Source of the DNA: Ammonifex degensii KC4
GTDB lineage: Bacteria > Bacillota > Desulfotomaculia > Desulfotomaculales > Ammonificaceae
Length of the DNA stretch: 64,000 bases
Reading direction: 5' to 3'
NCBI RefSeq assembly: GCF_000024605.1
Contig: NC_013385.1
Coordinates: 1,564,175 to 1,628,174 of the forward strand
Shown: positions 25,086 through 32,693 of the stretch, piece after piece
Layout of the letters: each line of letters begins with the position of its first letter
Numbering within the stretch: the first letter of the stretch is position 1
Program-made: the position numbers and the translations under genes
The notes under the pieces: generated by a model
Databases searched by the model: none
What the model saw: only the letters and a program-made list of their open reading frames with translations
Told to the model about the DNA's origin: nothing

Positions 25086-26279
25086 ATGAAGAGGCAAGGC
25101 GCATGGCTTCTGGCAGGCGTTCCTTTCGTCATGGTGCTGGGGAACTCGATGCTCATTCCCGTCCTCCCCAGCTTAAAAAAAGCCCTGGGGATGAGTACTT
25201 TCCAGACGGGCTTAGTCATTTCTCTTTTTTCCCTGGCCGCCGGTCTTTCCATCCCCTGGGCAGGCCTTTTGGCCGACCGCGTAGGCCGGCGCCGGGTCCT
25301 GCTCCCGGCCCTGGCCTTATACGCCCTGGGAGGACTGGGAGCAGGCTTCAGCTGCTTCCTCTCCTCCGCCTTGGCCCCCATCCTCCTTCTGCTGAGCCGA
25401 GCAGTGCAGGGTGTGGGAGCAGCCGGCACAGCGCCGGTGGCCATGGTCATGGTGGGGGACCTCTTCCAGGGAGGCAAGCGCAGCCGGGCCCTGGGCATTT
25501 TTGAAGCGTCTAACGGCCTGGGCAAGATTCTAAGCCCGCTTCTGGGAGCAGCGGCAGGCCTACTCGGCTTCTTCTGGCCCTTCTTTCTCTTCCCCTGCTT
25601 CGTTTTTCCTCTTCTTGTCCTCCTCTGGTGGCTGGTTCCCGAACCTGAAAGCCGCCCAAAAGCAGTTTCCTCGCAAACTTATTGGGAAATCTTAAAAAGC
25701 ATAGGTCGCCAGAAAGGGGTTTGGCTGGCCAGCATTTTCCTGGCCGGTCTTACCACCTTACTCACCCTTTTCGGCTTCCTCTTCTTCCTCTCCGAGCACT
25801 TCGAAACTGCTTGGCGCATAAAAGGGCTATTGAAAGGGACACTGCTGGCCCTCCCCACCGGCTGCACTTGTCTTGCCGCCTTTTTAACCGGTAAGCTCAT
25901 AAAGCCTAGAAGCAGGCTCCCCCGCCTCTTCGCTCTCTCCGGCATGTTCTTAATGGCCCTGTTCTTTGCCGGGCTTATCTTCTTCCAGCAGTTCTGGCCG
26001 CTGGTCGCCTTATCAGGCCTTGCCGGGATAGGCGCAGGTGCCACTTTGACCTCGCTTAACACCCTAGCCACTTCCAGCGCGGGGCCCCAGGCGCGAGGAT
26101 TGGTGACCTCTCTTTACGGCGGGGTACGCTTCCTAGGAGCTGCCAGCGGGCCTTCCCTCTTCAGCCTGCTCGTCCCCCACTCCCTTCCCCTCACTTTTGG
26201 CCTCACCGCCGCCCTTTGCTTGCTTTCCGCCCTAGTCCTCTTTTTGGTCAAGCCCGAAGCTACCGGTCCGCACCCTTAA
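25086..26279 (+). CDS. Major facilitator superfamily transporter
   Basis: A 397-residue, twelve-helix MFS protein. The motif A loop between helices 2 and 3 reads GLLADRVGRRRVLL, and helix 5 has the drug-exporter-like GVGAAGTAPVAMVM and RSRALGIFEASNGLGKILSP. It resembles DHA-type H+ antiporters, with substrate unknown. No strong ribosome site precedes the ATG. The ComA-like gene follows after 26 bases on the same strand. Confidence 0.88.
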   Translation: MKRQGAWLLAGVPFVMVLGNSMLIPVLPSLKKALGMSTFQTGLVISLFSLAAGLSIPWAGLLADRVGRRRVLLPALALYALGGLGAGFSCFLSSALAPILLLLSRAVQGVGAAGTAPVAMVMVGDLFQGGKRSRALGIFEASNGLGKILSPLLGAAAGLLGFFWPFFLFPCFVFPLLVLLWWLVPEPESRPKAVSSQTYWEILKSIGRQKGVWLASIFLAGLTTLLTLFGFLFFLSEHFETAWRIKGLLKGTLLALPTGCTCLAAFLTGKLIKPRSRLPRLFALSGMFLMALFFAGLIFFQQFWPLVALSGLAGIGAGATLTSLNTLATSSAGPQARGLVTSLYGGVRFLGAASGPSLFSLLVPHSLPLTFGLTAALCLLSALVLFLVKPEATGPHP

Positions 26280-26305
26280 CTACGCCTCTTGCATACACTG
26301 GTCGT

Positions 26306-27115
26306 GTGACTTCCACGGTTAAAGGGGCGGAGGAGGCTTTGTCTGCTTGCGGAATCACCATGGTGCTGGATAAAGGGCTTGGGGTGCGGGAGCTGGAAGA
26401 TCTGCTCGAGGTGGCTGGCAATTATTTTCACTTCCTGAAATTGGGTTTTGGGACCACCGGCCTCTATCGCGAGGAAGTGCTGCGCCGGAAGATAAGCTTA
26501 GCCCATTCTTTCGGCATAAAAGTCTACCCGGGAGGGACCTTTCTGGAGATCGCGCTGGCGCAGGGAGAGAAGATAGAGCATCTGCTTGAGCGGTTCTTAA
26601 ACTTGGGTTTTTCTACCGTAGAGATCTCCGAAGGAACTGTATCCTGGGAAAACCGGATGAGGGAAAGACTGATAAAGTTTGCCCGTCGAGAAGGCTTCAC
26701 CGTGCTCACGGAGGTAGGTAAAAAGAACCCTCTTTACCCTTTCGACCCGGCCGAGATCGCCCGCCAGATAGCCGCCGACCTGGAAGCCGGGGCCCACTGG
26801 GTGATCATCGAGGGAAGAGAGCGGGGACGGCAGGTGGGCATCTATGACGCCCAGGGGAGGATTAAGGAAAGGACCTTTCGGAGCCTCTTGGAAAAAGTCG
26901 AAGACCCCGGCCGCCTGATCTGGGAAGCTCCCCTTCCCTCTCAGCAGCTGGCCCTCATCCGGCGCCTGGGACTGGAGGTGAACCTGGGGAACGTGCCTCC
27001 GGGAGAGGTTCTATCCCTGGCCGCGCTGCGACGGGGGCTGCGCAGCGACACCTTCTTCCTGCTGGAGAGGCTGGGAGCCAGGCCTACCCGCCTGGCGCGC
27101 GCGAAGCTCGGCTAA
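26306..27115 (+). CDS. Phosphosulfolactate synthase (ComA/YitD)-family protein
   Basis: A TIM-barrel protein with the ComA hallmarks GITMVLDKGLGVRELEDLL, FLKLGFGTTGLY, KVYPGGTFLEIA, TVEISEGTV and WVIIEGRERGRQVGIYDAQ. ComA adds sulfite to phosphoenolpyruvate in coenzyme M synthesis; bacterial relatives such as YitD occur in sulfolactate or unknown metabolism. The start is uncertain: GTG at 26306 follows the MFS stop, while a TTG at 26339 has GGAGGAGG just upstream. The last 105 bases overlap the convergent rluD gene. Confidence 0.85.
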   Translation: MTSTVKGAEEALSACGITMVLDKGLGVRELEDLLEVAGNYFHFLKLGFGTTGLYREEVLRRKISLAHSFGIKVYPGGTFLEIALAQGEKIEHLLERFLNLGFSTVEISEGTVSWENRMRERLIKFARREGFTVLTEVGKKNPLYPFDPAEIARQIAADLEAGAHWVIIEGRERGRQVGIYDAQGRIKERTFRSLLEKVEDPGRLIWEAPLPSQQLALIRRLGLEVNLGNVPPGEVLSLAALRRGLRSDTFFLLERLGARPTRLARAKLG

Positions 27116-28006
27116 GACCCGCTCTAGCTCCGGAGGGAGAGGAGCCTCGAAGCGCAAAAACTCCCCCGTGCGGGGATGGGTGAAGCCCAGGACCCCGGCG
27201 TGAAGAAACTGCCCTTCCAGTCCCAGATGAGGGCGAGCCGGGCCGTATTTCAGATCCCCCACAATGGGGTGTCCCAAATAATGAAGGTGCACCCTTATCT
27301 GGTGCGTGCGCCCGGTCTCCGGCCGCACCCTCAAGAGGGTGTACCCGGGGAAATACTCTACCACTTCGTAATGGGTGACCGCCGGCCGCCCCCCGGCCAC
27401 CACCGCCATCTTCTGCCGGTAACGGGGATGGCGGCCGATGGGGGCCTCGATGCGTCCCTGGGCCGGCTTCACCTCCCCGTAGACCAGAGCCCAGTACTCT
27501 TTTAGCACTCGCCGCTCCTTGAGCTGGGCCGATAAAGAAAGATGCGCCGCATCGTTTTTGGCCACCATAAGGAGGCCGGAAGTATCTTTGTCCAGGCGGT
27601 GTACGATCCCGGGGCGCAAGACGCCGTTTATGCCGGAGAGGCTGCGGCAGTGGTAAAGAAGGGCGTTTACTAAGGTGCCCCGCTTGTGCCCCGCCCCCGG
27701 GTGCACCACCATCCCCCGGGGCTTGTTCACCACCAGCAAGTCCTCGTCCTCGTAGATTATCTCCAAGGGGATGGGCTCCGGCTCCACCTCCAGGGTCTCG
27801 GCCGGAGGGAGGAAGACCAGAATCTCTTCCCCCGGCTTAACCTTGTAGCTCGGCTTGACCTTTCTTCCTCCTACCTGAACGTATCCTTCGTTGATGAGAC
27901 GCTGGAGATAGGAGCGGCTGTTCTCCGGAAGGTTGCGGGCCAGGTAAACGTCCAGCCGGACCCCCGCCTCTTCTTCCTCCACCTGCAGACGACAAGCCAG
28001 AATCAA
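27011..28006 (-). CDS. rluD: Ribosomal large-subunit pseudouridine synthase, RluD family
   Basis: An enzyme that isomerises uridines in 23S rRNA. The S4-like RNA-binding domain (residues about 10-70, RLDVYLARNLPENSRSYLQR) is followed by the catalytic GIVHRLDKDTSGLLMVAK, with its Asp, and by RPETGRTHQIRVHLHYLGHPIVGD (in parts). I prefer the TTG at 28006, five bases after GGGGGAGG, just past the lspA stop. The C-terminal 30 residues are Gln/Gly/Pro-rich, not family-like, and are antisense to the end of the ComA-like gene. Confidence 0.93.
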   Translation of the reverse strand: MILACRLQVEEEEAGVRLDVYLARNLPENSRSYLQRLINEGYVQVGGRKVKPSYKVKPGEEILVFLPPAETLEVEPEPIPLEIIYEDEDLLVVNKPRGMVVHPGAGHKRGTLVNALLYHCRSLSGINGVLRPGIVHRLDKDTSGLLMVAKNDAAHLSLSAQLKERRVLKEYWALVYGEVKPAQGRIEAPIGRHPRYRQKMAVVAGGRPAVTHYEVVEYFPGYTLLRVRPETGRTHQIRVHLHYLGHPIVGDLKYGPARPHLGLEGQFLHAGVLGFTHPRTGEFLRFEAPLPPELERVLAELRARQAGRPGSQPLQQEEGVAAQPPSQRGQG

Positions 28007-28008
28007 GA

Positions 28009-28440
28009 CTACCTCCCCCGCCACCAGTACCAGAGGATGAGTCCTACTCCTACGACGATAGCCACATCGGCCAAGTTAAAAACCGGCCAGAAGCCAAAAT
28101 CGATGAAATCTACAACGTAGCCGAACCTTACCCTGTCTACGAGATTGCCCAAAGTGCCCCCCAAGAAAAAGCCCAAACCCCAGTGTATAATCGGGGGAGC
28201 ATTCAGCCTTAAGCGCTTATACCCCAAGAGCAGAACCAGGCTTGCAACCGCGGCTACTAAGATGAGCAAGGGGGTCTGGTGAGCCAGAAGCCCGAAGGCC
28301 GCCCCCGGATTGTGGACACAGCGCAAAGTGAGAAGCCCCGGTATGAGCACCAACGGACGGGAAAGATAAGACAAGGCCCATAACTTAGTAACCTGGTCCA
28401 GGAGAAAAGAAAGAAGAAACGTCAACCAAAAAGCAGCCAA
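28009..28440 (-). CDS. lspA: Lipoprotein signal peptidase (signal peptidase II) LspA
   Basis: A four-helix membrane aspartyl protease that removes signal peptides from prolipoproteins. The family motifs are LLDQVTK, VHNPGAAFG, GGTLGNLVDR and VVDFIDF-x-FNLADVAI, the last two carrying the catalytic Asp pair. The TTG at 28440 has GGGAGG seven bases upstream and gives 143 residues; the frame is also open to a GTG at 28455. It precedes rluD, the common lspA-rluD order. Confidence 0.94.
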   Translation of the reverse strand: MAAFWLTFLLSFLLDQVTKLWALSYLSRPLVLIPGLLTLRCVHNPGAAFGLLAHQTPLLILVAAVASLVLLLGYKRLRLNAPPIIHWGLGFFLGGTLGNLVDRVRFGYVVDFIDFGFWPVFNLADVAIVVGVGLILWYWWRGR

Positions 28441-28485
28441 GACCGCTCCTCCCACGCCGAGCCAAATTCTCTCCCCCAGTCTTAC

Positions 28486-28720
28486 CGTGACTTCCTCCCT
28501 AACCCCTTCAGGGGTAGGGCTTGCCTTTACGGCACGTTCCCTTTGGAAGGTACTGATGCCGGGCTACACCGGTGCGAGCGGCCCTTTTCAACCCGTTGCC
28601 GGAGGGCCTCCCGGAGGGGACCGTCACTGCCGTCCCGACTACTCCAGGTGCCGCTTATGCGGCCCTCGGAGATACTTGCGCGAACCGGTTCAGTCTCCCG
28701 TCCCAGCGCCAGACCCGCAC
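28486..28720 (-). ncRNA. Candidate TnpB guide RNA (omega RNA), 3' end of tnpB plus right end
   Basis: TnpB omega RNAs span the 3' end of tnpB and the element right end. Here the last tnpB codons and 170 non-coding bases contain several stable hairpins on the minus strand: GCCGC-ATAA-GCGGC, CCTCCGGGAGG and the terminal ACCCC-TGAA-GGGGT. The boundaries are guesses, and the guide would be the flanking DNA beyond about 28486. Confidence 0.4.
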
Positions 28721-29926
28721 TTCCTTGAGGGTAAAGGGCAGCTCCTTGCCGGTACAGTTGCCGAAAAGGTACTGCTTCAACAGGTTAGCCGCGCCGTTCA
28801 GGTCGGCCTGCAGGACCAGCCCGCACTCCCCGCATACCCACAAGCCCCGGTGCCTCCGCCAGGCAGGATTCCGGGCGCCGCAGAGACAGCACGTGGAGGA
28901 CGTGTTCCTCTCCGTCCAGGTGTCGGTCTCAATACCCCGCACGAGGTTCTTGTAGCGCTGCTCTTGCCGGAGCCGGTCGTAAGCCATCTGGTTGATCTTC
29001 TGGGTGGCCTTCCTCGACTTCATCCCGGTGCGCGCGGAGCGGCGCAGGTCGGTCAGATCGCCCACCACCGCAAAGGTCACACCTTCCGCTCCGTCCAGCT
29101 CCGCAAAGAGCTTCGTCAATGCGTGCTCCATTTGTCTTATGCGGCGGTCGAGCTTTTTCAGCTTGCGGATCTTCGCGGAAAGACACCTCTTCCACCTGCG
29201 GGAGCCTTCCTTTAAGCAGCTCATCTTTTCCTGGAACCCCGCTATGGTTTTGTTCCTGTACTGCACCAGGGAAAGGAGCTCCCGGCACACAAACAGGTCG
29301 AGCCGGCCACTGGACACAGCGCGGGCGAACATGGCGGAGTTGTAGTCGTAGGCCGAGACGGCACCCACCTGGTTTACGGGCACCACCCCCAGGTCGAGGG
29401 TCACGTGGAGCACCAGGTTTTCCACCCTGTGGCGGCGGACAACCGCCTTCACCTTGACCTCGACCGGGATGCCCTTTACCTCTGTACCGTCCGGCAAGAC
29501 GACCACATTCCACCCTTCGGGCAGCGCGACCTTGATTGGCTCTTTCTTCCGGGAGAGCTTCAACACGAGGGTGTTGTCTTTAACGTCAAAACCCTGCCTC
29601 TTCCAGGTGACGGTGCGGAGGTAGTTTTTCGACTTAAAGTTCGGCGGGTTCATCTCCAAGCGGCCGTTTTCCCTGTGCTTCCGGTAGGCAGACACGGCCT
29701 CGAAGTACTCCTCCACCACCGCCTGAGCCGACTGGGAGTGGAGCTCTCTCCAGGCGGCGAAGGACTTGAACTTCGCCTTGAGCTCTGCCTCCGTCGGCCA
29801 GCGGTTCTCCTGCTTGAAGGTCTCCCGGCTGTGCCAGACGCAGGAGTTCCAGATGCGGTTGGCCGCCTGCATGACGGGTTGGAAGACCGGCAGTACTTCC
29901 AGGCCCAGCGGGAACTGTTTGGTCAA
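28655..29926 (-). CDS. tnpB: TnpB/OrfB-type RNA-guided nuclease of IS200/IS605 (possibly damaged at 5' end)
   Basis: A 423-residue TnpB-like protein. RuvC-I Asp is at 194 (AYDYN) and RuvC-III Asp at 375 (ADLNGAANL); the zinc finger uses Cys 346, 349, 365 and 368. At the RuvC-II position the usual Glu is Gly 289 (VVGDL); Glu 339 in TERNTSS may replace it, as in TnpBs with a relocated glutamate. The TTG at 29926 has no ribosome site. A strong one (AAGGAGG, 29974-29980) serves a GTG at 29967 in another frame that ends at 29923, so a one-base frameshift near 29926 is likely. It was probably an active nuclease once; present activity is uncertain. Confidence 0.85.
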   Translation of the reverse strand: MTKQFPLGLEVLPVFQPVMQAANRIWNSCVWHSRETFKQENRWPTEAELKAKFKSFAAWRELHSQSAQAVVEEYFEAVSAYRKHRENGRLEMNPPNFKSKNYLRTVTWKRQGFDVKDNTLVLKLSRKKEPIKVALPEGWNVVVLPDGTEVKGIPVEVKVKAVVRRHRVENLVLHVTLDLGVVPVNQVGAVSAYDYNSAMFARAVSSGRLDLFVCRELLSLVQYRNKTIAGFQEKMSCLKEGSRRWKRCLSAKIRKLKKLDRRIRQMEHALTKLFAELDGAEGVTFAVVGDLTDLRRSARTGMKSRKATQKINQMAYDRLRQEQRYKNLVRGIETDTWTERNTSSTCCLCGARNPAWRRHRGLWVCGECGLVLQADLNGAANLLKQYLFGNCTGKELPFTLKEVRVWRWDGRLNRFAQVSPRAA

Positions 29927-29964
29927 AAGGAGCCGGTGGGGGTGTGACTTATCACTTCAGGCCA

Positions 29965-29980
29965 CACTTTTCACCTCCTT
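29965..29980 (-). promoter_or_regulatory. Strong ribosome binding site and GTG in the frame offset from tnpB
   Basis: AAGGAGG followed by six bases and a GTG at 29967-29965. That frame has 14 codons and then a TGA at 29925-29923, overlapping the first codon of the tnpB frame. It suggests that the original tnpB start lies here and that one base was lost, or that a -1 slip at TTTTGA joins the frames. Confidence 0.55.
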
Positions 29981-30116
29981 ATCTCCTGGAAATCTGGCAC
30001 TCGGGTTAATTATAGCACAAAAACCAGGCCGCCGTGGTCGATCCGCCCGCCTTTGTGGAGGCGGGTTGTCTTTGCTTACGGTTCTATAAGCATTGCCCGA
30101 AAGCAATCCCGGGCCT

Positions 30117-31168
30117 TCAGCTTAAGCGGCGCCACCAAATGCTCCCCAGGAAAAACAACCCTGCCAGTCCCACCGCAGTGTAAAGATAGCGGACCAAAGA
30201 GGCAAATCCTAGCAGGCTTACACCTAGGGCTATAACCGTCACGAGTACGGCCAGAAGGCGGAAAGCCCTTCCTTCGCCTGGCACCAGTCGGTTGACCAGA
30301 CCGAAGAGGCTGGCTACGGCGGTGGTGTAGACCTCCGCCAGAAGAATCAGAGCATATCCCCCCTGGATCCAAGGAGAGAACTGCCCTGCCAGATGGACCA
30401 TGGGGACCTCGAAACGCACCGCCTCCCAAGGAAAGCTCAAAAGCCCCAGGTTTATCGCCGCCGATCCAAGAAAAAGGCCGAGCGCGCCCCCGAAAGCTCC
30501 CCAGCGTAGCTCCCCTTTTCCCCGGCCCGCGCCCCTAAGGGGGCCAGAACGCAAACCGCCATTACCAGATTGTAGGATACATAAGCCAGGACCGAAAGCG
30601 GACCGAAAGGAATGGCCGGGCGGTAAAGAGAACTCCACACCTTTAACTCGTGCCAGTCCGGCGGGTGCCTAAGCCCAAGGTAGACTCCCAAAAACAGAGC
30701 CGCCGTTACCAGCACAGGCGCCACCAGGCTTATGCTGGTAACTACGCCGCTGAAGCCCGTCAGCACCGTCAGCAGAGTAAGCCCCAGAAGGATAGCCCTT
30801 CCCGCCAGCGGTGGAAGAGCAAATTGCTCGGTCAGAAGCGCCCCGGCGCCCGCTGCCATGACGGCCAGCGTGGCAAAAAGGAAAGAGGTGATGAGTAGAT
30901 CTAGTAGTCGGCCACCCCAGTCCCCAGCAGCCCAGCGAACCACTTTGGCATGCGAGCTAGCTTTAAGCTCATACCCGGCCTCCAGTATAGCCAGCCCAAA
31001 GAAGAAAAATAGGAAGGCGGAAAGGCAAAGAGAGAGAAAGCTGGGCATCCCTTGGAGAGTAAAGAACTGCAAGATTTCTTGTCCGGAGGCAAAACCTGCA
31101 CCCACTACCGCACCTATATAGGTTCCTGCAATGGCCAAAGCACCTGTCTGCCGCTTCCGCAATCCCAT
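30117..31168 (-). pseudogene. ykvI: YkvI-type membrane transporter gene, interrupted by a frameshift
   Basis: Two frames together give one protein of the usual length (about 350 residues). The first (31168 to about 30510) has the N-terminus TYIGAVVGAGFASGQEILQFF (in parts AVVGAGFASGQEI) and six membrane helices up to YNLVMAVCVLAPLG. The second (to 30117) continues with GAFGGALGLFLGSAAINLG, EVPMVHLAGQFSPW and further helices. The join falls in the G/A-run region around 30510-30530 (CCCCTTTTCCCC on the plus strand). A one-base indel explains it, either a real mutation or a sequencing error. Substrate of the family is unknown. Confidence 0.8.
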
Positions 31169-31218
31169 CAGCTCCCCTATTAGTATAGTCGCTCACTGCG
31201 TAAATTTATCCTAGTCTA

Positions 31219-31247
31219 TTTACAGCTCTACCCTTATGAGGTATAAT
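31219..31247 (+). promoter_or_regulatory. Strong sigma-A-type promoter before the small gene and thi4
   Basis: TTTACA at 31219-31224, a 17-base spacer and a perfect TATAAT at 31242-31247. It lies about 40 bases before the preferred start at 31285. Confidence 0.85.
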
Positions 31248-31284
31248 ACAAAGTGTAAATATGTCTATGAAGGAGGCTGGGAAG

Positions 31285-31647
31285 ATGCGTGAAAAAATAC
31301 TCTGGTTCAAACCCAAAGAGGCTGGCAGGTGGGTGCGAGCAGGAGTTCCCACCTGTACCATAGGCAAGACCCTGTCTCTGAATGTGGTCAGCGCGCGTTA
31401 CATTAAGCCCCCTACACGTGCCAACGTTGGTCTCGACCTCGACCATAAACTCCTGATCATTAAGGAAGATCCTGAACATGGCGAACTGAAAGTAGAAGCA
31501 GTAAACCGGGGAAAGAGTGGCAAGATAGTAAGCCGCACGCTGTTGCGCTGGCTGAAGAGCCAGGGTCTGTCGGAAGGCCGCTACCTGGGGCATTACGACG
31601 AAGAGCTCAAAGCCTTGGTCTTCCCCATCGGCGAGCAAAAGTCGTAA
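31285..31647 (+). CDS. Hypothetical protein upstream of thi4
   Basis: An unrecognised 120-residue, probably beta-rich soluble protein (KTLSLNVVSARYI, GLDLDHKLLIIKED, GKIVSRTLLRWLKSQGL). The ATG at 31285 has AAGGAGG eight bases upstream; two in-frame ATGs before it lack a ribosome site. It shares the strong promoter with thi4, whose likely start is 39 bases after its stop. A link to thiamine metabolism is only suggested by position. Confidence 0.75.
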   Translation: MREKILWFKPKEAGRWVRAGVPTCTIGKTLSLNVVSARYIKPPTRANVGLDLDHKLLIIKEDPEHGELKVEAVNRGKSGKIVSRTLLRWLKSQGLSEGRYLGHYDEELKALVFPIGEQKS

Positions 31648-31686
31648 AATACCTTAAAACAACCACCCCCAGGAAAGGAGTTGTTG

Positions 31687-32496
31687 GTGTTGGCCGGCGG
31701 AGCCATAGACGAACGCCTGGTCTCCCGGGCTATCATACAGACCTACTCCGAAGAACTGCTGCAGTTGACAGATTTTGACGTGGCGGTGGTGGGAGCTGGG
31801 CCTTCCGGCCTGACAGCAGCCTACTACTTGGCCCAGGGTGGCCTAAAAACGGTGGTCTTCGAGCGGCGTTTGAGCGTGGGAGGCGGTATGTGGGGCGGGG
31901 CCATGATGTTCAACTACCTGGTCTTCCAGGAGGAGGCCCGCCCCATCTTTGAAACCATGGGCGTGCGCTACCGGGAGTACCAGCCGGGCTACTACGTCGC
32001 CCATTCGGTGGAAGCAGTAGCCGCCTTCACTTTGGCCGCCTGCCGGGCGGGAGCGCGGATCATGAACCTCATCACCGTAGAGGATCTGGTCCTGCGCGAT
32101 AACCGGGTGGCCGGTCTGGTACTCAACTGGACCGCCGTGGATATGGCAGGGATGCACATCGACCCCTTGGCCGTACACTGCCGTTACGTAGTAGACGCTA
32201 CGGGTCACGACGCCGAAGTGGTGCGGATACTGACCCAGAAAAACCAAGTGACCGTTAAAGTACCTGGAGGACACGTCCAAGGAGAAAAATCGATGTGGTC
32301 GGAAAGGGGAGAAAAGCAGACTTTGGACCACTCCGGAGAGGTCTTCCCCGGCCTTTACGTGGCCGGAATGGCCGCCAACGCCGTAGCGGGAGGCTACCGC
32401 ATGGGTCCCATTTTCGGCGGCATGGTATTGTCAGGCAAGAAAGTGGCGGAGTTGATCCTGGAAGCCCACCGCCGCGAGAAAAGCCAAACACTTTAA
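31687..32496 (+). CDS. thi4: Sulfide-dependent adenosine diphosphate thiazole synthase (Thi4 family)
   Basis: A flavoprotein-fold enzyme with the dinucleotide motif VVGAGPSGLTAAYYLA and GGGMWGGAMMFNYLV. Thi4 makes the thiamine thiazole from NAD, glycine and sulfur. Yeast Thi4 donates sulfur from an active-site Cys and is used once; the archaeal type has His there and uses sulfide catalytically. Here the site reads AGMHIDP, with His, so a true sulfide-dependent catalyst is expected. GTG at 31687 is six bases after AAAGGAG; a TTG at 31681 is too close to it. No TPP riboswitch was found in the short leader. Confidence 0.92.
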   Translation: MLAGGAIDERLVSRAIIQTYSEELLQLTDFDVAVVGAGPSGLTAAYYLAQGGLKTVVFERRLSVGGGMWGGAMMFNYLVFQEEARPIFETMGVRYREYQPGYYVAHSVEAVAAFTLAACRAGARIMNLITVEDLVLRDNRVAGLVLNWTAVDMAGMHIDPLAVHCRYVVDATGHDAEVVRILTQKNQVTVKVPGGHVQGEKSMWSERGEKQTLDHSGEVFPGLYVAGMAANAVAGGYRMGPIFGGMVLSGKKVAELILEAHRREKSQTL

Positions 32497-32505
32497 AGCT
32501 TCCCC

Positions 32506-32535
32506 TTGCCCAGAGAGGGATTTAAGGTTTATAAT
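32506..32535 (+). promoter_or_regulatory. Promoter of tRNA-Leu
   Basis: TTGCCC at 32506-32511, an 18-base spacer and TATAAT at 32530-32535, ending 20 bases before the tRNA. Confidence 0.7.
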
Positions 32536-32555
32536 TTTAAGCAGACGGTAATTAA

Positions 32556-32641
32556 GCGGCAGTGGCGGAATGGCAGACGCGCCAGACTCAGGATCTGGTG
32601 GGGGCAACCCCGTGGAGGTTCAAATCCTCTCTGCCGCACCA
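32556..32641 (+). tRNA. tRNA-Leu (anticodon CAG), CCA encoded
   Basis: The acceptor stem GCGGCAG (32556-32562) pairs with CTGCCGC (32631-32637), and CCA is encoded at 32639-32641. The anticodon loop reads ACTCAGGA, anticodon CAG. The long variable arm (TGGGGGCAACCCC) is typical of class II tRNA-Leu, and the T-loop is GTTCAAATC. It has its own promoter and a following terminator. Confidence 0.97.
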
Positions 32642-32652
32642 ATTTAAGCTGA

Positions 32653-32693
32653 AAAGGCTGGGAGCTCTGCGGCTCCACGGCCTTTCTTGTTTT
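32653..32693 (+). terminator. Rho-independent terminator after tRNA-Leu
   Basis: A bulged stem (AAGGC ... GGAGC, loop, GCTCC ... GCCTT) at about 32653-32684 with the T-rich TTTCTTGTTTT. It touches the stop of the convergent methyltransferase gene. Confidence 0.75.

Larger units (their letters stand above)
28486..30066 (-). mobile_element. IS200/IS605-type element carrying only tnpB (IS1341-like); ends approximate
   Basis: The element lies between lspA and the broken YkvI-type gene. On the lspA side there is a right-end-type hairpin, ACCCC-TTCA-GGGGT, at 28502-28515. On the far side there is CCCGCC/GGCGGG with an eight-base loop at 30046-30065. No Y1 transposase (tnpA) gene is present, so it would move only with a transposase supplied in trans. 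The ends are inferred from hairpins; no target duplication is expected for this family. Confidence 0.6.

Noticed and set aside
28487-29215. A 242-residue plus-strand open frame opposite tnpB
   Set aside because: Antisense to the tnpB frame and right end; only the minus-strand product shows domain motifs.
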